From Paguma larvata (lineage: Eukaryota; Chordata; Mammalia; Carnivora; Viverridae), in NCBI GenBank assembly GCA_030068075.1, contig CM057830.1, forward strand, positions 23,902,247-23,966,246: a stretch of 64,000 nt of DNA, in the 5' to 3' direction. Position 1 is the stretch's first letter; each line of letters begins with the position of its first letter. Below the pieces are notes generated by a model. The model saw only the letters and a list, made by a program, of their open reading frames with translations, searched no databases and was not told where the DNA came from. A program made the translations under genes and the position numbers. Below are positions 11,362 to 23,869 of this stretch, one piece after another.

Positions 11362-12734
11362 TTATGACTCTTCTTCATTCAGATTTTGTCCTGAGCCTTT
11401 TGTCTCTAAATAACCAGTCTCTTTTTAGGACAAAACCAGTTTGGTTTTTTCCCCTCCACAAAGCGTATTCCCATTCCTTATACCTTTCTCTTATATATTT
11501 CCTACATAGAGAGTTGCTTTCCTTATTTTTGTCAGTCTGAATTACATTTAGCCAAATTCTAACTCTTCGAAACCTTAGTCTCCAGTGAAAATTAAGTAGT
11601 GACCAACTATGAACTGTATGTTACACCAGAATTCTTTGGATTGGCAAGTTTATGAATATATTTTGTAATTTCTAGAAAAATATGCTTTTCCATAAGCCAT
11701 AAAGCATATTTACCAATAGACCCAAGTATCTTCAGTTTCTCTGTAAAAAGAAGCCAAAAGCAGAAACCTATGTTCCGTAATCAATGCTTTAGTATTTTAT
11801 TTGGGAAAGACTGAGGTACCAATGAATTCTATCCAATTTATCATTTAACTTAGCAAAACTTCAGAGTTTCAGGTTACCAAAGATTTTGAAATCTATTTAA
11901 AAGTTGTACCTCTAAACCTTTTCATTTATTCATACTACTTTTTCTTAATAATCACCCATGAAAACTTATTGAGACAGACAAAATTAACCATCATTTTAAG
12001 CAATCCTTTTGGTGACACATTGCAACAGAGATCACACGAACTTATCTGACCTTTAGTAAACCTTGGTGGAATAAAAGTATTACATTTAATGCTGATAACT
12101 TTATCGACTTGTCTATCTTAAACTAACGCATTTAAATTAGCTTTAATCCAGAATACGTTGCACCTGTGTCCACCGAAAATTCATCAATTTATTCCCCACT
12201 GTCAATTTTTTTTTTTACCTAGGGCACATGTAGGGAAATCTGAAGTGGGTGGTTTAAGTCTAAGGGAGTCTGTGGTTCCTTTCATGTTGATTTGGGAGGT
12301 GTTCCAGTTGGAACGTTATAAGGAGGTGGCCCAACAGTGTGGGATGCTCTTTGCTCCTCGACAGTGAGGGTAAGAGGAGCAGGAGGCAGTGGAGGCACTG
12401 GGGATGGTGTAGGAGCCAGTTATGCACTCTGTGCCTGTGGTAGTGCAGGAACAGAATGAGGTGGAGGGCACAGGCACAAGGGTGCCACCAGAGAAGCCAC
12501 AGGCAGATTGGACTAACGTTTCTTTCTTTCTTTTTTTTCCTCCTGTCTCTCCCTTCTGCAAAACAGATGTTGTCATTATTTTTTTTTTTCTGATTGCTTT
12601 TTAGGCCTCTGCACCATTTATTTAAAATATGTCCTGGTGGACTTTCTATCTTTCTGGGCCAAAGTTCACAAAGAACACAGAAGAAACAGAACCATAACTA
12701 AGTGAAGGCCAGAATACATCTGTTACCATTCGTT
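11362..12734. other. Unassigned AT-rich region
   Basis: No gene or nameable repeat. It continues the style of 8601-10245. A G-rich stretch at 12360-12490 gives short frames on both strands, with no splice or homology support. Confidence 0.3.
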
Positions 12735-12842
12735 GTTCCCCCAAAGTTGGGGGACTTCACCAATTTAACCAAATAGTTCCCTAGTTTCTGATTCCTGCCC
12801 AAAAGTTGGAGTTTCACCGACTGAACCAAATAGCTTCCTGAC
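12735..12842 (+). repeat. Two-copy tandem repeat, period about 57 bp
   Basis: 'aaagttgggggacttcacca' and later 'aaaagttggagtttcaccga' align, and ACCAAATAG recurs at 12768 and 12825. The two copies are imperfect. Confidence 0.7.
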
Positions 12843-13599
12843 AAGCTGAGAGAGCCAAACCAAAACCCTTTATTTGGAGGCAACTGAATGGGAGGAAGGA
12901 ATCCAAGAAATCCATTCTATGGCCACCTTTCCTCTGAGCTTAACATGCACGACAAGGCGGTCATAATAAAAATCCTTTTTTTCTTAGTCATGGGTTCTTG
13001 GCAATATTCCTTCCACTTATTCAGAATTCAGCCCAGGGAGCTCTTTGGCAGGATAGAGATGGAACTTCCCATTATATGTACAAATTTAACATAACATAAC
13101 TGCCCCCCCACACACAGCAAAACAGATCTGTTCCATATTCCAAATACATTGACTATAACTCAAGTCCCTTGTAGTTTCTCCCCAAAGCCTCACCTTTCTA
13201 ACAGGAGAAGCATGGACAACAACAACAACAAAAAACCACAAATGAGAAACTTGCATCAGCTTGCACTCTGATGGACTCACCCACTCCACACACTCATCAG
13301 CTCCCCCAAATGTTCCTTTCCTTTCCACTCAAACCACAAAGCACAATTGGCAGCTAACATGGGTACGGAATCAGCAGGGAGTTTGCCCCAAGACGGAGAT
13401 ATCCAGGGCTGCTACAGGGAGAGATCCCTCAGATCCTCTCTTTGAGAACGCCTAGCCCCCAGCAGCAAACCTCCTGCAACCGTCCAACTTCCTATCCTGG
13501 GAAATGAACCAGGAGGCCCCTGGTGCACTGTCATGATGTCTCGAGATTCCCAGGGGAACCGGATGCCATGGAAGCCTTGGCTTCTGGCTGGCCTGCCAC

Positions 13600-14045
13600 T
13601 AGTCGTTACCAAAACCCAGCTGCCCGGTGCTCCAAAGGCCAGTACTCAAGAGACAAGCTTTGATTGGGAAGGAATATGAATTTTATTCAGGAAGCTGGTC
13701 ACCTGAGGAGAAGGTGAACTCCTGTCCAAAGCCAACTCCCACATTTCTGTCTGGCCCAGGAGCTTTTAAAGGAGTTTTGGGATGTGCGTTACAGTGGTCT
13801 GTAACATTTCTTGATTATGTGCAGGCTCCGTGGTGCCAGCTACAGATGTTATCTCAGCACTCAGAGGTTCCTGAAAGGGGGTCTGATTCCTTAGTGCCTG
13901 GAAGTTGTGCAAGAGTACTCTGTTCCTTCTAGGAAAGAATGCAGGATGTATAGATATACAAAGAAAGGTTAGTTAATCAATCACACCGGCTAATGGTGCT
14001 TGCTAAAGCTTAAAGACTACTAGGTTAGCTAAAGGGACTGAGATG
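13600..14045 (-). mobile_element. LTR-like block, possible ERV remnant
   Basis: On the minus strand a TATA-like CTTTTAAAAG-type motif (near 13766-13775) lies about 90 bases before a polyadenylation signal in CCTGAATAAAATTC (near 13679-13692). U5-like sequence follows. This order and spacing suit the U3-R-U5 of a class I endogenous retroviral LTR. I see no gag, pol or env open frame nearby. An ordinary unique sequence with chance motifs is possible. Confidence 0.35.
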
Positions 14046-14049
14046 TCTT

Positions 14050-14515
14050 CAATCTGTCTAGTTGTTCTGCTCTTTACTTTTAAAGAAGTGGAGTATTGAA
14101 GTCTCCAGCTTTTATTGTTGAACTGTTTCTCCCTTCAGTTCTGTCAGTTTTTGCCTCATATATTTTGGAGCTCTGTTATTGAATGTATGTATGTTTATAA
14201 TTGCTATATTTTCTTGATCGATTGACCCAGTAATAGATTAATCCAGGTACGTTTAATGTAATTACATATAACAAAGGACTTACCTCTGCCATTATGCTCT
14301 TTTTCTGTATGTCATTTTTTTTTTGTTCTTCAGTTCATCCATCCCTGACTTCTCCCTGTATTCAATAGCATTTTTCTTGTAATGTTTTGATTATCTTCTT
14401 ATTTCCTTTACAATGTATGTTAAATTAGTTTCTTCATGATTGCCTTGGGGATTACAGTTAACATCTTAATTTACAACAACCTAGTTCATATTAATACTAA
14501 CTTAAACTCAAGAAA
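14050..14515 (-). mobile_element. L1 LINE internal fragment
   Basis: 'ccttcagttctgtcagtttt' with 'tgcctcatatattttggagc' is reversed sequence from the 5' half of an old L1. The same region recurs at 50.7-51.1 kb. No frame survives. Confidence 0.65.
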
Positions 14516-14520
14516 TTGAA

Positions 14521-14740
14521 GGGGTGCCTGAGTGTCCAACTTTGGCACAGGCCATGATCTCATAGTTCGTGGATTCGAGGCCATGTTGGGCTCTGTGCTG
14601 ACAGCTCAGAGCCTGAGGCCTGCTTAGGATTCTATGTTTCCCTCTCTCTCTGCCCCTCTCCCACTTTCTCTCTCTCTCTCTTTCTACTTCTCTTTCTCTC
14701 TCTCAAAAAAAAAAAAACCAAATAAACATTTAAAAAAACA
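14521..14740 (+). mobile_element. Felid SINE, first of tandem pair 2
   Basis: Forward SINE lacking about 20 bases of the head after 'ggggtgcctgagtg' (the GGCTCAGTCGGTTAAGC part). It has an A-rich tail. The target ACTCAAGAAATTGAAG precedes it. Confidence 0.88.
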
Positions 14741-14746
14741 ACTCAA

Positions 14747-14966
14747 GGGGCGTCTGGGTGGCTCAGTCAGTTAAGCACCGACTTCGGCCCAGGTCATGAT
14801 CTCCTGGGTTGTGAGTTCGAGCCCCGCATCGGGCTCTGTGCTGACAGCTCAGGGCCTGGAGCCTGCTTCAGATTCTGTGTCTCCCTCTTTCTCTGCCCTT
14901 CCTGTGCTCACACTCTGTCTCTCTGTCAAAAGTAAATAAACGTTTAAAACATTTAAAAAAAAAACA
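14747..14966 (+). mobile_element. Felid SINE, second of tandem pair 2
   Basis: Full-length forward SINE with a well-kept head and B-box-like 'gttcgagcc'. It follows ACAACTCAAG, the end of the first SINE's target copy. It is followed by ACAACTCAAGAAATTCAAG, so the target appears three times around the pair. Confidence 0.9.
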
Positions 14967-14984
14967 ACTCAAGAAATTCAAGAC

Positions 14985-15850
14985 TGTAGACAGATGGCTC
15001 ATGATTTCAGGGCATGGGGGAACAGGGTAACTTAAGAATGCTTCTCAGATGAGGATAAACTGAGAAAAAGCAGGGAGCAGTGTGAAGAGACAAATCCAAA
15101 ACAGTGCCCAGCAACCTGGCGAAAAGTAATTCCAAATCAAAGGATTCTTTAAGTGGCTTTGGTATTCAAGGAAAGATAATTTGAAAGGGAAACAGGAGAT
15201 TCCTACAAACTCAGGTGAACAGATTAACAGAGCCTTTTGAAATATCCCTTTGACCTCACTTATGGGTGACTGGACAATCCAAATGGTTTAAGTAAAGGAT
15301 AGTCAACTCCAATTATTTGTTGAGAAAAGATGATATATAGAATATAATAATTAAATATTTAATGGTTGGAATTTTCTATTGTGGAACATCAGTGAGAAAA
15401 TATTTGTAAAAAATAGGAAAATAGGTGGGCAACAGTACATTATTTATGAGGAAGGATACATTATCACATTTTACTGTAGAGAGAAATTCTATACCTTCCT
15501 ATAATTTGCTTTTGCAAAAACAGTTGTAATCATTGCATTTGAAGGATTAATAGAGGCATTATATTTAAAAATACACATTAAGAGTTCTTTTCTAACAGAA
15601 ATTCAGGATGAGTTTTAAACAAATACCTGCAAGAATGGAAGAGAGTACGAAGCCTGTGTTTCCAAATAGTATTTGCTTGTTTCCAAAATTAGATCCATCG
15701 TCACTGTTTTTACCATCAAAAACTACTGAAAGGAAGGAAGAAATGAGGGAAGGAAGGAAAAAGGGAGGGTAGGAGGGAGAAAAGGGAAATGAGAGAATTC
15801 TCATCCCCGAAGTCACTTCTAAGAGATAAATCACACAAAGGTTTTGATTA
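14985..15850. other. Unassigned DNA with purine-rich tract
   Basis: No gene recognised. A GGAA/GGGA-rich tract at 15724-15797 is a degenerate microsatellite. The 80-codon minus-strand frame over it is a low-complexity artefact. Confidence 0.45.
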
Positions 15851-16025
15851 ATTTTTTAATGTTTATTTTTGAGAGAGACAGACAGAGTGTGAGTGGGGAA
15901 GGGGCATAGTGAGAGAGTGAGTCACAGAATCCAAAACAGGTTTGCGGGGCCCAAACTCGGGAATGGCGAGATCATGACCTAGGCTGAAGTTAGATGCCCA
16001 ACCGACTGAGCCACCCAGGTGCCCC
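15851..16025 (-). mobile_element. Internally deleted felid SINE
   Basis: Reversed SINE whose middle is lost between 'ccaaaacaggtttgcggggc' and the B-box region. The head ends 'gagccacccaggtgcccc'. Confidence 0.85.
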
Positions 16026-16112
16026 TGAATAATTTAAATACAGGTTTTACCTCCCAGGTCAACTACGAAGAGTATATTGAGGTGTGTTGTTGGTGTTATT
16101 ATTTAAATATTT

Positions 16113-16315
16113 GTTTTTTTAAGCATATATATTTTGAGAGAGAGCACACTAGCAGAGGAAGGACAGAAAGAGAGAGGGAGAGAGAGAAGTCGAAGTAGAC
16201 TCTGTGCTGCCAGCATGGAGCCCGACGTGGGGCTCAAACTTACATACCGTGAGATCATGACCTGAGCTGAAATCAAGAGTTGTATGCTTAGCCACCTGAT
16301 CTACCTAGGCGCCCC
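16113..16315 (-). mobile_element. Felid SINE
   Basis: Reversed SINE, head ending in GGCGCCCC. TAAATATTTGT lies on both sides (16104-16114 and 16316-16326), a clear target-site duplication. Confidence 0.88.
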
Positions 16316-16326
16316 TAAATATTTGT

Positions 16327-17235
16327 CATTCTGTATGTACATGTGTGCTGTTAAAGCCTAATAAGTCGAAGATTACCAGAGAGAGGCCTATAATTTGACT
16401 GAATCATATCTGTCACTGAAGTGGGAGAGTTGTACCCCAGAGGGTCTGTGGATTGCTGCTCTCAACAAAAAGAAGGATGGAGCCGTTTTGTAAGGTTTGG
16501 ATTCCTGTTGAAGAGTTCAGTATAGGGTCTTAGCAAAGTGGGGCATTTCCAAACTGGTTAGTGCTCATGAGGCAGGATCAGGGGAAGCAGGAATTGGCTC
16601 AGGACTAAGGAGTTGTCATGAAGGGCAGGTGAGCAATTGAGTATCCCCAATAATAGATAGGAAGAGCGGAGTGTGCTTGGGAGCATCGTTTGTAATAAGG
16701 TAGTAAATGCTCAAAACAGACTTGAGATTGGGAAGAGTAGTTGCATAGCCTTGAGTGAACCAGTATTTCCTGTTAATTTTGCAACTACTATTGTCAGTGT
16801 CTTCCCTCCCAGCGTGATTGACAACAGAGATGTTTCCTCTATTTTAATCCTAGACAGTTTTTTTTTTCAGTCTCAGACAGATTTTTACTCTTTAAGTGTA
16901 TATATTCTAGCCGTTTCTTGGATGTCATATATAATTAAGAGCTTTTTTAGCTTTAAATGACTTTAAGTCTTTAAGGGTGCTCTTTAGTACAAAAGCACAG
17001 GAACGAAATAATTCCTGATTTTTTGGTTAAATTTAAATTTTCCTTTAAAACTTGATTAGGAAGTCAAAGTCTCTAGGATCTCCTTTTCTCTGTCTTAATC
17101 ATTGACTCTTAGAGGACATAAAATAGGAGAGTTAATCAAGTCTGGCCTCCAGCAGCTCTACTATGGTTTTTAAAATCCTTCGCACTAGTGAAGAGCTAGT
17201 TTCATGCAAAGCTGGGTCATAAATAAACTGGTCCA
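16327..17235. other. Unassigned DNA
   Basis: Nothing recognisable. The 95-codon frame at 16673-16960 has no supporting signals. Confidence 0.45.
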
Positions 17236-17358
17236 GGGGATCCGCAAACTGCTTGAGGGCAAGGATCTTGTTTTATTCACATTTGTGCCCCCTCACAGCT
17301 TAACACAAGGCCTTGTCTATATGGCTCTCAATAAATATTTGTTGGGTTGAATCCTATT
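17236..17358 (+). mobile_element. L2 LINE 3' terminus
   Basis: Typical L2 tail: 'cttgagggcaaggatcttgt' and, at the end, 'caataaatatttgttgggtt'. Confidence 0.75.
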
Positions 17359-19334
17359 TAGAAAAGAACTTTGAGAACACTCCATAAAAGATTGAGTGTA
17401 TTATAAGACGAGAAAGAGAGAAATGTTGATCTTAACTGTACCTGGAAGTGTGTATGTCATTTTAATGCTTTCCCAAAGGCTAAGGGACAATCAATCTCAA
17501 GAGACGAGACCATGCTCTTTCTTTCAAAAGCAAAGGTGAGCTTCCACCTAGATTTAGTGAAATAACGGCCTATCCTTTATTGAATGCCCTATAATCATGT
17601 CTTAGACATGTTTTGTTTTCCACCAGTCTATCTCAAGTTTACTAAATACATAAAGATGTATACAAATGTAGAATTATAATAATGACACTCATCCTTATTA
17701 GTTGGCACATTAACCATTCTAGTCACAATCACTATATTCAGCTTATAACTTGGTATTTCTATTAGGAACATCGGGTATTCCTGAACACAATAGTCTGTTG
17801 GTAGTAATGGCAACCTTGTTATTTTTTTGTCTTGTGAGAAACTGTGTTTGTGATATGCAGAACACTAGGTAATAGCTTGTATTTGCTTTGTTATATTTTT
17901 TAACAAAAACCTTTTTTTCTTCAAATCTGTTTATTTAAACTGTGGGAAAAAGCTTTGTTTCCAATTGATCCTACGTCCACGGTTTGAACTGCATTCCGCC
18001 TCCATGAAATTATGCCCAGTGTTTCCATAACCAAAGAGATCTCTGAAATGTCTGAGCTCTCACAGGTCTTTGTATATTCCTCTCTTATTGAATACACCAG
18101 TGGGAAACTGTCTAATCTCCCCCCCCACACACACACCATATGTAGAATAATGAGGACAATGTGAATAATAGCTAGAGAGATGAGAAAATGCTCTGGGAAC
18201 TTCAGGTTTTCCAGTTTAGTGTGTGGAAGCTTTAAGGCTAATTTGGGTCAGCTATAGTGAAAGGCAATTTTGATTTGGATTCTCCTCAAAGTTAATTCTG
18301 AGGCAAGAACTTGAGTGCATGCAGGTGGTTTATATTTGAAAATTATTCTCAAGATGAGTAAGCGAGCAAGTGAGAAAGTGAAGGGAGAAAAGTACCCTCT
18401 CCCTCCAGAAAAATGGTACATTGATGATCCAGTTACCTCTGTGGGCACCTGACACCCGATCCCTTTAGGGAATTTGCTGGCTAACCACGTGGAACATAAT
18501 GCAGAATTCTTCCCCTGGCAGAAGGGGGAGCTGGGGTATTTATCTTTGAGGTCTCATTCCCTATCAGTTGAGAGTTGAGAAATAAGGGTTACTACACAAC
18601 CACACTTCTAGGTTGGTACTGCAGGCAGCTAGTCAAACTCCCAGGTGCTGGGGAACTCCCTCAGACAGAGAAGTACAAACACAGAAGCTCAGGATGAATA
18701 TTTGATAGCGGGGTGGGAACCGTCTCCGTGTGCAGTTTCAGGTGAATTCAGTCTAGCCAAGTGTATGGGAAGGGACATCAAAAGAGTCTACCACGAGGGC
18801 CTTGCCTGCCAAAGTGAGGCTTTTTCAATTGTTGATGGAACTCTTGAGGCTAGTTGAGAAATTGAGTAATATGAAGACACGTATATCAGGAAGATGCATA
18901 TAGAATTGCTTGGAAGATGAACACTGGAAGTCAGGACAACCGGATGTGGAACTATTAATATAATTTGTCCAATAGTTAATCGAGTTTTGAATTACACATG
19001 GCATAGGTAGAGTAGGTCATGGCAAGAATGGAGAGGAGAAATATGCTGGGTAAGGTTTCAAGAAAATGTGTTAAATGATAATTTGTAAGGTCATATGATA
19101 GAGAGGGGATTGAGAAGTAATAAGAAGTTAGAAACTTTCTATTAAAAGTAGGTAACTTCTTTTGAGCCTGATTCATTAAGGGATTCATAGAAAGCCAGAC
19201 AATATGCAGCTAGGGGGAGTGCAGAGAAGGTATGGAGTAAGTTTTGGTCCAGTCAGTTCAGAATTACAGGGACATTAAGACCTGTCTGATTCTCTCCAGT
19301 CTCATTTCCACCTCTGGGACAGATTCTGGTTTGA
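17359..19334. other. Unassigned, apparently single-copy DNA
   Basis: Nearly 2 kb without a recognised transposon. No splice-bounded reading frame stood out. Confidence 0.45.
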
Positions 19335-19520
19335 GTCATGGTTCTCAGTTTTGCTACACATTAGAATTACCTGAGGAGGCTTGTAAAACTCCTGATGTCC
19401 AGGCCTCTTCCCAGGCCAATTAAATCAGACTCTCTAGGCGTGACATCCAGGCTTCAGTGGTTTTTAAAGCTCCCTAGATGATTCCAAGGTGCAGCCATGT
19501 TCAAGAACGACTACGTTATA
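19335..19520 (+). mobile_element. MER5-like hAT-Charlie element
   Basis: 'catggttctcagttttgcta' followed by 'cattagaattacctgaggag' and 'gcttgtaaaactcctgatgt' matches the MER5 pattern. It is a non-autonomous DNA transposon with no coding capacity. Confidence 0.65.
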
Positions 19521-20519
19521 GTCATAAAGTATGTAATGAGCTCTACCTTAATATTCAACATTCAATCATCAGTTCTGATTCTGGCTTTGTCCCAGTAACT
19601 GGGTTTTTGCTTTTTCCTGGAAAAAAATTATCTTTCTAATTCAACCACCCTGGTGACTGCTTCCTGCTGCCTCAATAATATCCCCAGTACCCAAATCCAC
19701 TGTTTTTGCCAAGTTTCCCCAGCCTTGACCAGTATCTGAACTTTAGTGCTGAGGGTGAGGCTTTCTTGGCACACATTTCTGATGTCCGTAGCCTGCCAGC
19801 CGGAAGGTGTTCATCACACTCCCATGCCCCAACCCTCGCCGCAGGAAGCCTCTAAGCTTAATACACTTAAGTTCCTCCCAAGCTCACAGCTAACGTAAGG
19901 TGTGTTTCTCCTGATTTTTTTCATCAGGCAATAAGAATCCATTATGCTTCCCTTTTCTGGAAGAGCTGAGTGAACTTTTAGATTTTTTTTGGAAAGGCGA
20001 CATTAAAATGTGTAGAACACTTGGTATCCAGAAATTGAAGCCAGTTGACAAGATGGACCACCTCTTCCACCCTGCTCCCCTACTGCTGCCGAAGATGTTG
20101 CACTTAAAAGGTATGGCCATTCACAGCTTCATGATCTTTCTTTCTCAACAAATGTATCCACTTATCCTGCATCTCTGTCAACAGAGCCTCTTCCCTCCAG
20201 CTTCAGTTTATGAGATGTTTCTCTCCTTCTCCAATCTAGTCCAAGTCCTCGTGCTATGGATTCCATACTTTGGTTTTCTTCTTAGTGAGCTTACTTCATT
20301 CACTCATGTTTCCTCCAGTTACTCAGATCTCTAAAATGCCGTTTATATCTTACATCTTTAAAACAAACAGATGAAAAACAATCAAACAATAATCTCTTTG
20401 GTCTTAAATTTTCCTCCAAGCCATATTGCCCTTTCTCCTTCCCTTTACTGCAAAAAGAATTACAAGAGTAGCTTACACTCACTGAATTCACTCCTACAGT
20501 ATATTACACTTAGACTTAG
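19521..20519. other. Unassigned DNA, possibly old L2
   Basis: No gene recognised. From about 20150 the C/T-rich text looks like diverged L2 leading into the clearer block at 20520. The 108-codon frame at 20008-20334 has no other support. Confidence 0.35.
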
Positions 20520-21010
20520 CACACTCTTCTTTACTAAAACGATTACATGGGTTCCTAGTGACCTTCTAGTTGCTAAAACTAAATACATGTTTCACTAATT
20601 GTTTGATGTCCTCCCTGCAACACTTAACAGTTTCACTGAATCTCCCTTTGAAACCTCTTTGCCACCACACATAGTGACATCACTGTCTCGCTTTTCTGGC
20701 TGCTCTCTGTTTCTTTTACAGGCTTAACGCCCTCCACTCTTGCCTTAAACATTATTTTTCACTACAATCCCAATCTTGATGATCTTCTAAACTTCATATA
20801 TTTTCTATGAGTTAATTCTTGTATACCGTTCATTCCAAGGTCTTTCTGTCCTCGCACAAGTATCATGTCTTGAATTCTAGATGCATTTCTTTAGCCTCTC
20901 TCTGCATGTACCGTAAACACCTCAAATTCAGCCTATCGCTTTGCAAGCCATTGCCATCTGGCCACCACCGCTACCACCCTATGAACATGCTTGGGCAAAG
21001 ATCTCTAATG
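20520..21010 (+). mobile_element. L2 LINE ORF2 fragment
   Basis: 'gattacatgggttcctagtg', 'gaattctagatgcatttctt' and 'aacacctcaaattcagccta' fit the L2 ORF2 segment downstream of the reverse transcriptase core. Frames are broken. Confidence 0.5.
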
Positions 21011-21540
21011 CTCTCCTAGTTGAAAAATCCAATTATCATTTTCCCCTAATAGAATGTTTTTTACTTCCAGGCTCTGTCATACACTTTTTCTCTGGACACT
21101 TCTTCTTTCTCTTTGGCACAGTTTTCTTTTCCAGCTTGTTCCGTGGGTCTTGTTATTCCCCCAGCTTCTGACCTAGTACAGTTAGCAGATAGCACCTCCT
21201 GAGGGAATCTTCATGCTCAGTGTGATGGAAAAGCATGTATCATGGAAAGAAAATGAGGTTGTTTTTTTTTAAAAAATCTATTCAACTTCTCTATGTCTTT
21301 TGATTGAGAAGTTACATACAAAGATATTAATTAAGGAAGAGGTAGGAGAATGACACTGGTGTGACCCATGGCGAAGGGGCATATATTAGGCTTGGTGTAA
21401 GCGAGAACACTTTTTGAACAAAATGCGATGCCAAAGTCACTGTTTCCAATCCTCGAGTTTTTCTGAACCACATTGGGTCATGGCTGTTAAGAGAAGACTA
21501 GGGGAAACAGCGAAATATATGTAAATTACTATTAATTTAC
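21011..21540. other. Unassigned DNA
   Basis: No feature recognised apart from a short poly-T run near 21262. Confidence 0.4.
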
Positions 21541-21630
21541 TATTTATTTGTGAGCTACTTGAAGACAGAATTCATTCTTTTATCTCTGAATTTCCAACGT
21601 CTAACATATGGCCCTGATTGTTGTAAAAAC
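21541..21630 (+). mobile_element. L2 3'-end remnant
   Basis: 'tgagctacttgaagacagaa' then 'tctctgaatttccaacgtct' and 'aacatatggccctgattg' resemble the L2 3' tail. Confidence 0.45.
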
Positions 21631-21644
21631 AAAACAAAAAAAAT

Positions 21645-22144
21645 GTTTTAAAAGCAAATGAATGACTCAAAGCCCTCAGAGCCCAGCTAATGAGATATTT
21701 GTGCTTTTCAACCTATACAACCTTGAGAAGCTTAGCAGTAAGAGGAGAAAAATAGGATGGTAGGTATGTTCAGAGGCTGATAATTTACAGAGTGGGCCCA
21801 AGGGAAGGTGCAGCATGTAAAACCAAAACAAATCTTTTGAAATAAGATGGGTTGGCTACCAGTGATAGAGAGAAATGTACATCTGACAGGAACATGTGCG
21901 GAGTAGAGGTAGTAGAAGAGCAGGCTATGGTCAGAAGAGGAAATTCAACGTTTCCACCCTTGGATGAGGGCAGTTCCGAGTGATAAGCCTCAATTAATGA
22001 CCCTTCCAGAGTCTATTAAAGTTATGAGGAAATTAGGTGAAGCAAGGATCTGTGATACCAGTGGTTGGTGAAAGAGTGAGACCAGAGGTGGGGTAGAGCC
22101 CTGAGATCCAAGTGCTAAAGAAAGTGAGAGAAGTTTCTACTCTA
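21645..22144. other. Unassigned DNA
   Basis: Nothing recognised. No splice-bounded frame. Confidence 0.4.
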
Positions 22145-22410
22145 CACTATGGCACAGTGATTAAGAGAACAGATTATGGATTCAGAAGTTGGGTTTAACT
22201 CTTACTTCTATTGTTTACCAGCTGCGTGACCTTAAACAAGAGACCTTGGGAAAATTATTTGACCTAGCCACACCTAAATATCATCATCTGTAGAAGAAAA
22301 TCGCATCTGTCTCTTAAGGTTGTCATCTGGATTAAATGAGATAATGCAAGCAAAGTACTTAGCATGTGATGGCTAATACATACCAAGCCCTCGGTAACTG
22401 TTAACTGAAA
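22145..22410 (+). mobile_element. MIR SINE
   Basis: Near full-length MIR: 'cacagtgattaagagaacag', the core 'agctgcgtgaccttaaacaa', and 'ggattaaatgagataatgca'. Confidence 0.85.
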
Positions 22411-23869
22411 ACCATTGACCCTGGTAGTGAGGGCAGGGCAACAATATGAGAGTTGGTTTGATTTTCAAGATATGAAAAGTGAGAGTAAGGTATTTAAATT
22501 CATTCTTCTCACTGAGCCCAAATAACTTTTTCCAGGAAACTAAAAGAAAAAAAAAATCTACCAATGCAATCCCAGAACTATTTCTAGTAATTTTCAAAGA
22601 GTAAAGGTTGGACTCAACAGAAAATAAATTCTAAGGCCAACGCTTATTGCTAATACTTTCTAAAGGCATGCAATCTCAAGAATCAAGAGTGAGAGAAAAT
22701 GGTAGAGAGGCAGCATATGAAAGCAAATATGAAGAAGCACACTACACAGTTGGGTGGAGCTTCGTAAGCTAACCAGATGGCTTCATGATAAACTCGCCAG
22801 ATGGTTTCAGAGCAGTCCTGCCCTTAGACCCAGACAACAGGGAATGCTTGCTTTGAGCCTTGTGTCTCTCCCTCTCCACATGCATGCACACAGTTAAAGA
22901 GCACATGCATGCCTCTTTGACTAGAGACACAGCGCTCAGTGGTTCTGGCACAGCCATAGTATGTGTCCAAACACTTCCTGTCATGACTAACACCTTCAAG
23001 ACCCCCCAGGATGAGGTCTCTCAACATCTCGGGCCTTATGTTCCCAGTTATGGGTTGTCCCACTGCCATCATTGGAGATGAAGTTGTTCCCTACTTAAGT
23101 CTGCAGGGAATATTCTAATGGCTTAAGCACTTAGGCACGAGAAAAACACAAAAAAAAACAATTTGCTTCTTGTATAGTCTCCCTTGGGCTGAATGAAATA
23201 AAGTCTTGCATTCCCTGATTAGGAAGAAGCCTGAGGGATACTCCTTTGAACCCCACCTCTATCTTTTTATAATTGTCCCATCTTTCTTCCAGAATCCCAA
23301 GGAAACTTAACCTTTCCTCATACAAGGAAAATGTTGTATGCCTCAGCCCTTTCGTGTCTCTTACTTTGTCTGGTACCTCATTCTTTAGACGTATGCTTCT
23401 GCTTACACGAGATGAGTAATGGCGGCAGGTGCTCCCACCCTTATCTCTTGAGTCTTGCATCCCCACCCGGAATAACCTCACTACTTCTTAAGAAGACAGC
23501 TTCTCTCACCAAAGAGAGCCCTACTGTTACTGCCCCCTGGGGACAAGGGCAAGTTCCTTAGGAGGAAAGCATTTTCTTTCCTGTTACTGTGACACTGTTT
23601 CTAGCAAAATAATAATAGTGACATAAAAGTGCTTAGCAGCATTTTACCCTTCTAGAACTTGACGTATATAACAGGATCCGCCACATTTTCTGTGAATGGC
23701 TCCATCACACTGATTCTGAATGGGTAGCACCAGCCTCAGATGAATTCTTTCTGATTCCAGATTTCTAGGTTGATAGAGGAGCATGGAGGGAGGCATGAGA
23801 CATAGTTGTTATTTTCTAGTATCTGATGGGTTTCCAAATGATGTTTTCCTGATTTTCTGTGAATTCCAA
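22411..23869. other. Unassigned, apparently single-copy DNA
   Basis: About 1.4 kb without a recognised repeat. The overlapping frames at 22769-23561 on both strands have no homology I recognise and no convincing splice sites. Confidence 0.4.

Noticed and set aside
23180..23230. LTR-like 'gaatgaaataaagtcttgca' polyadenylation motif
   Set aside because: There is no TATA-like element at a suitable distance and no repeat flanks, so it is too weak to call an LTR.
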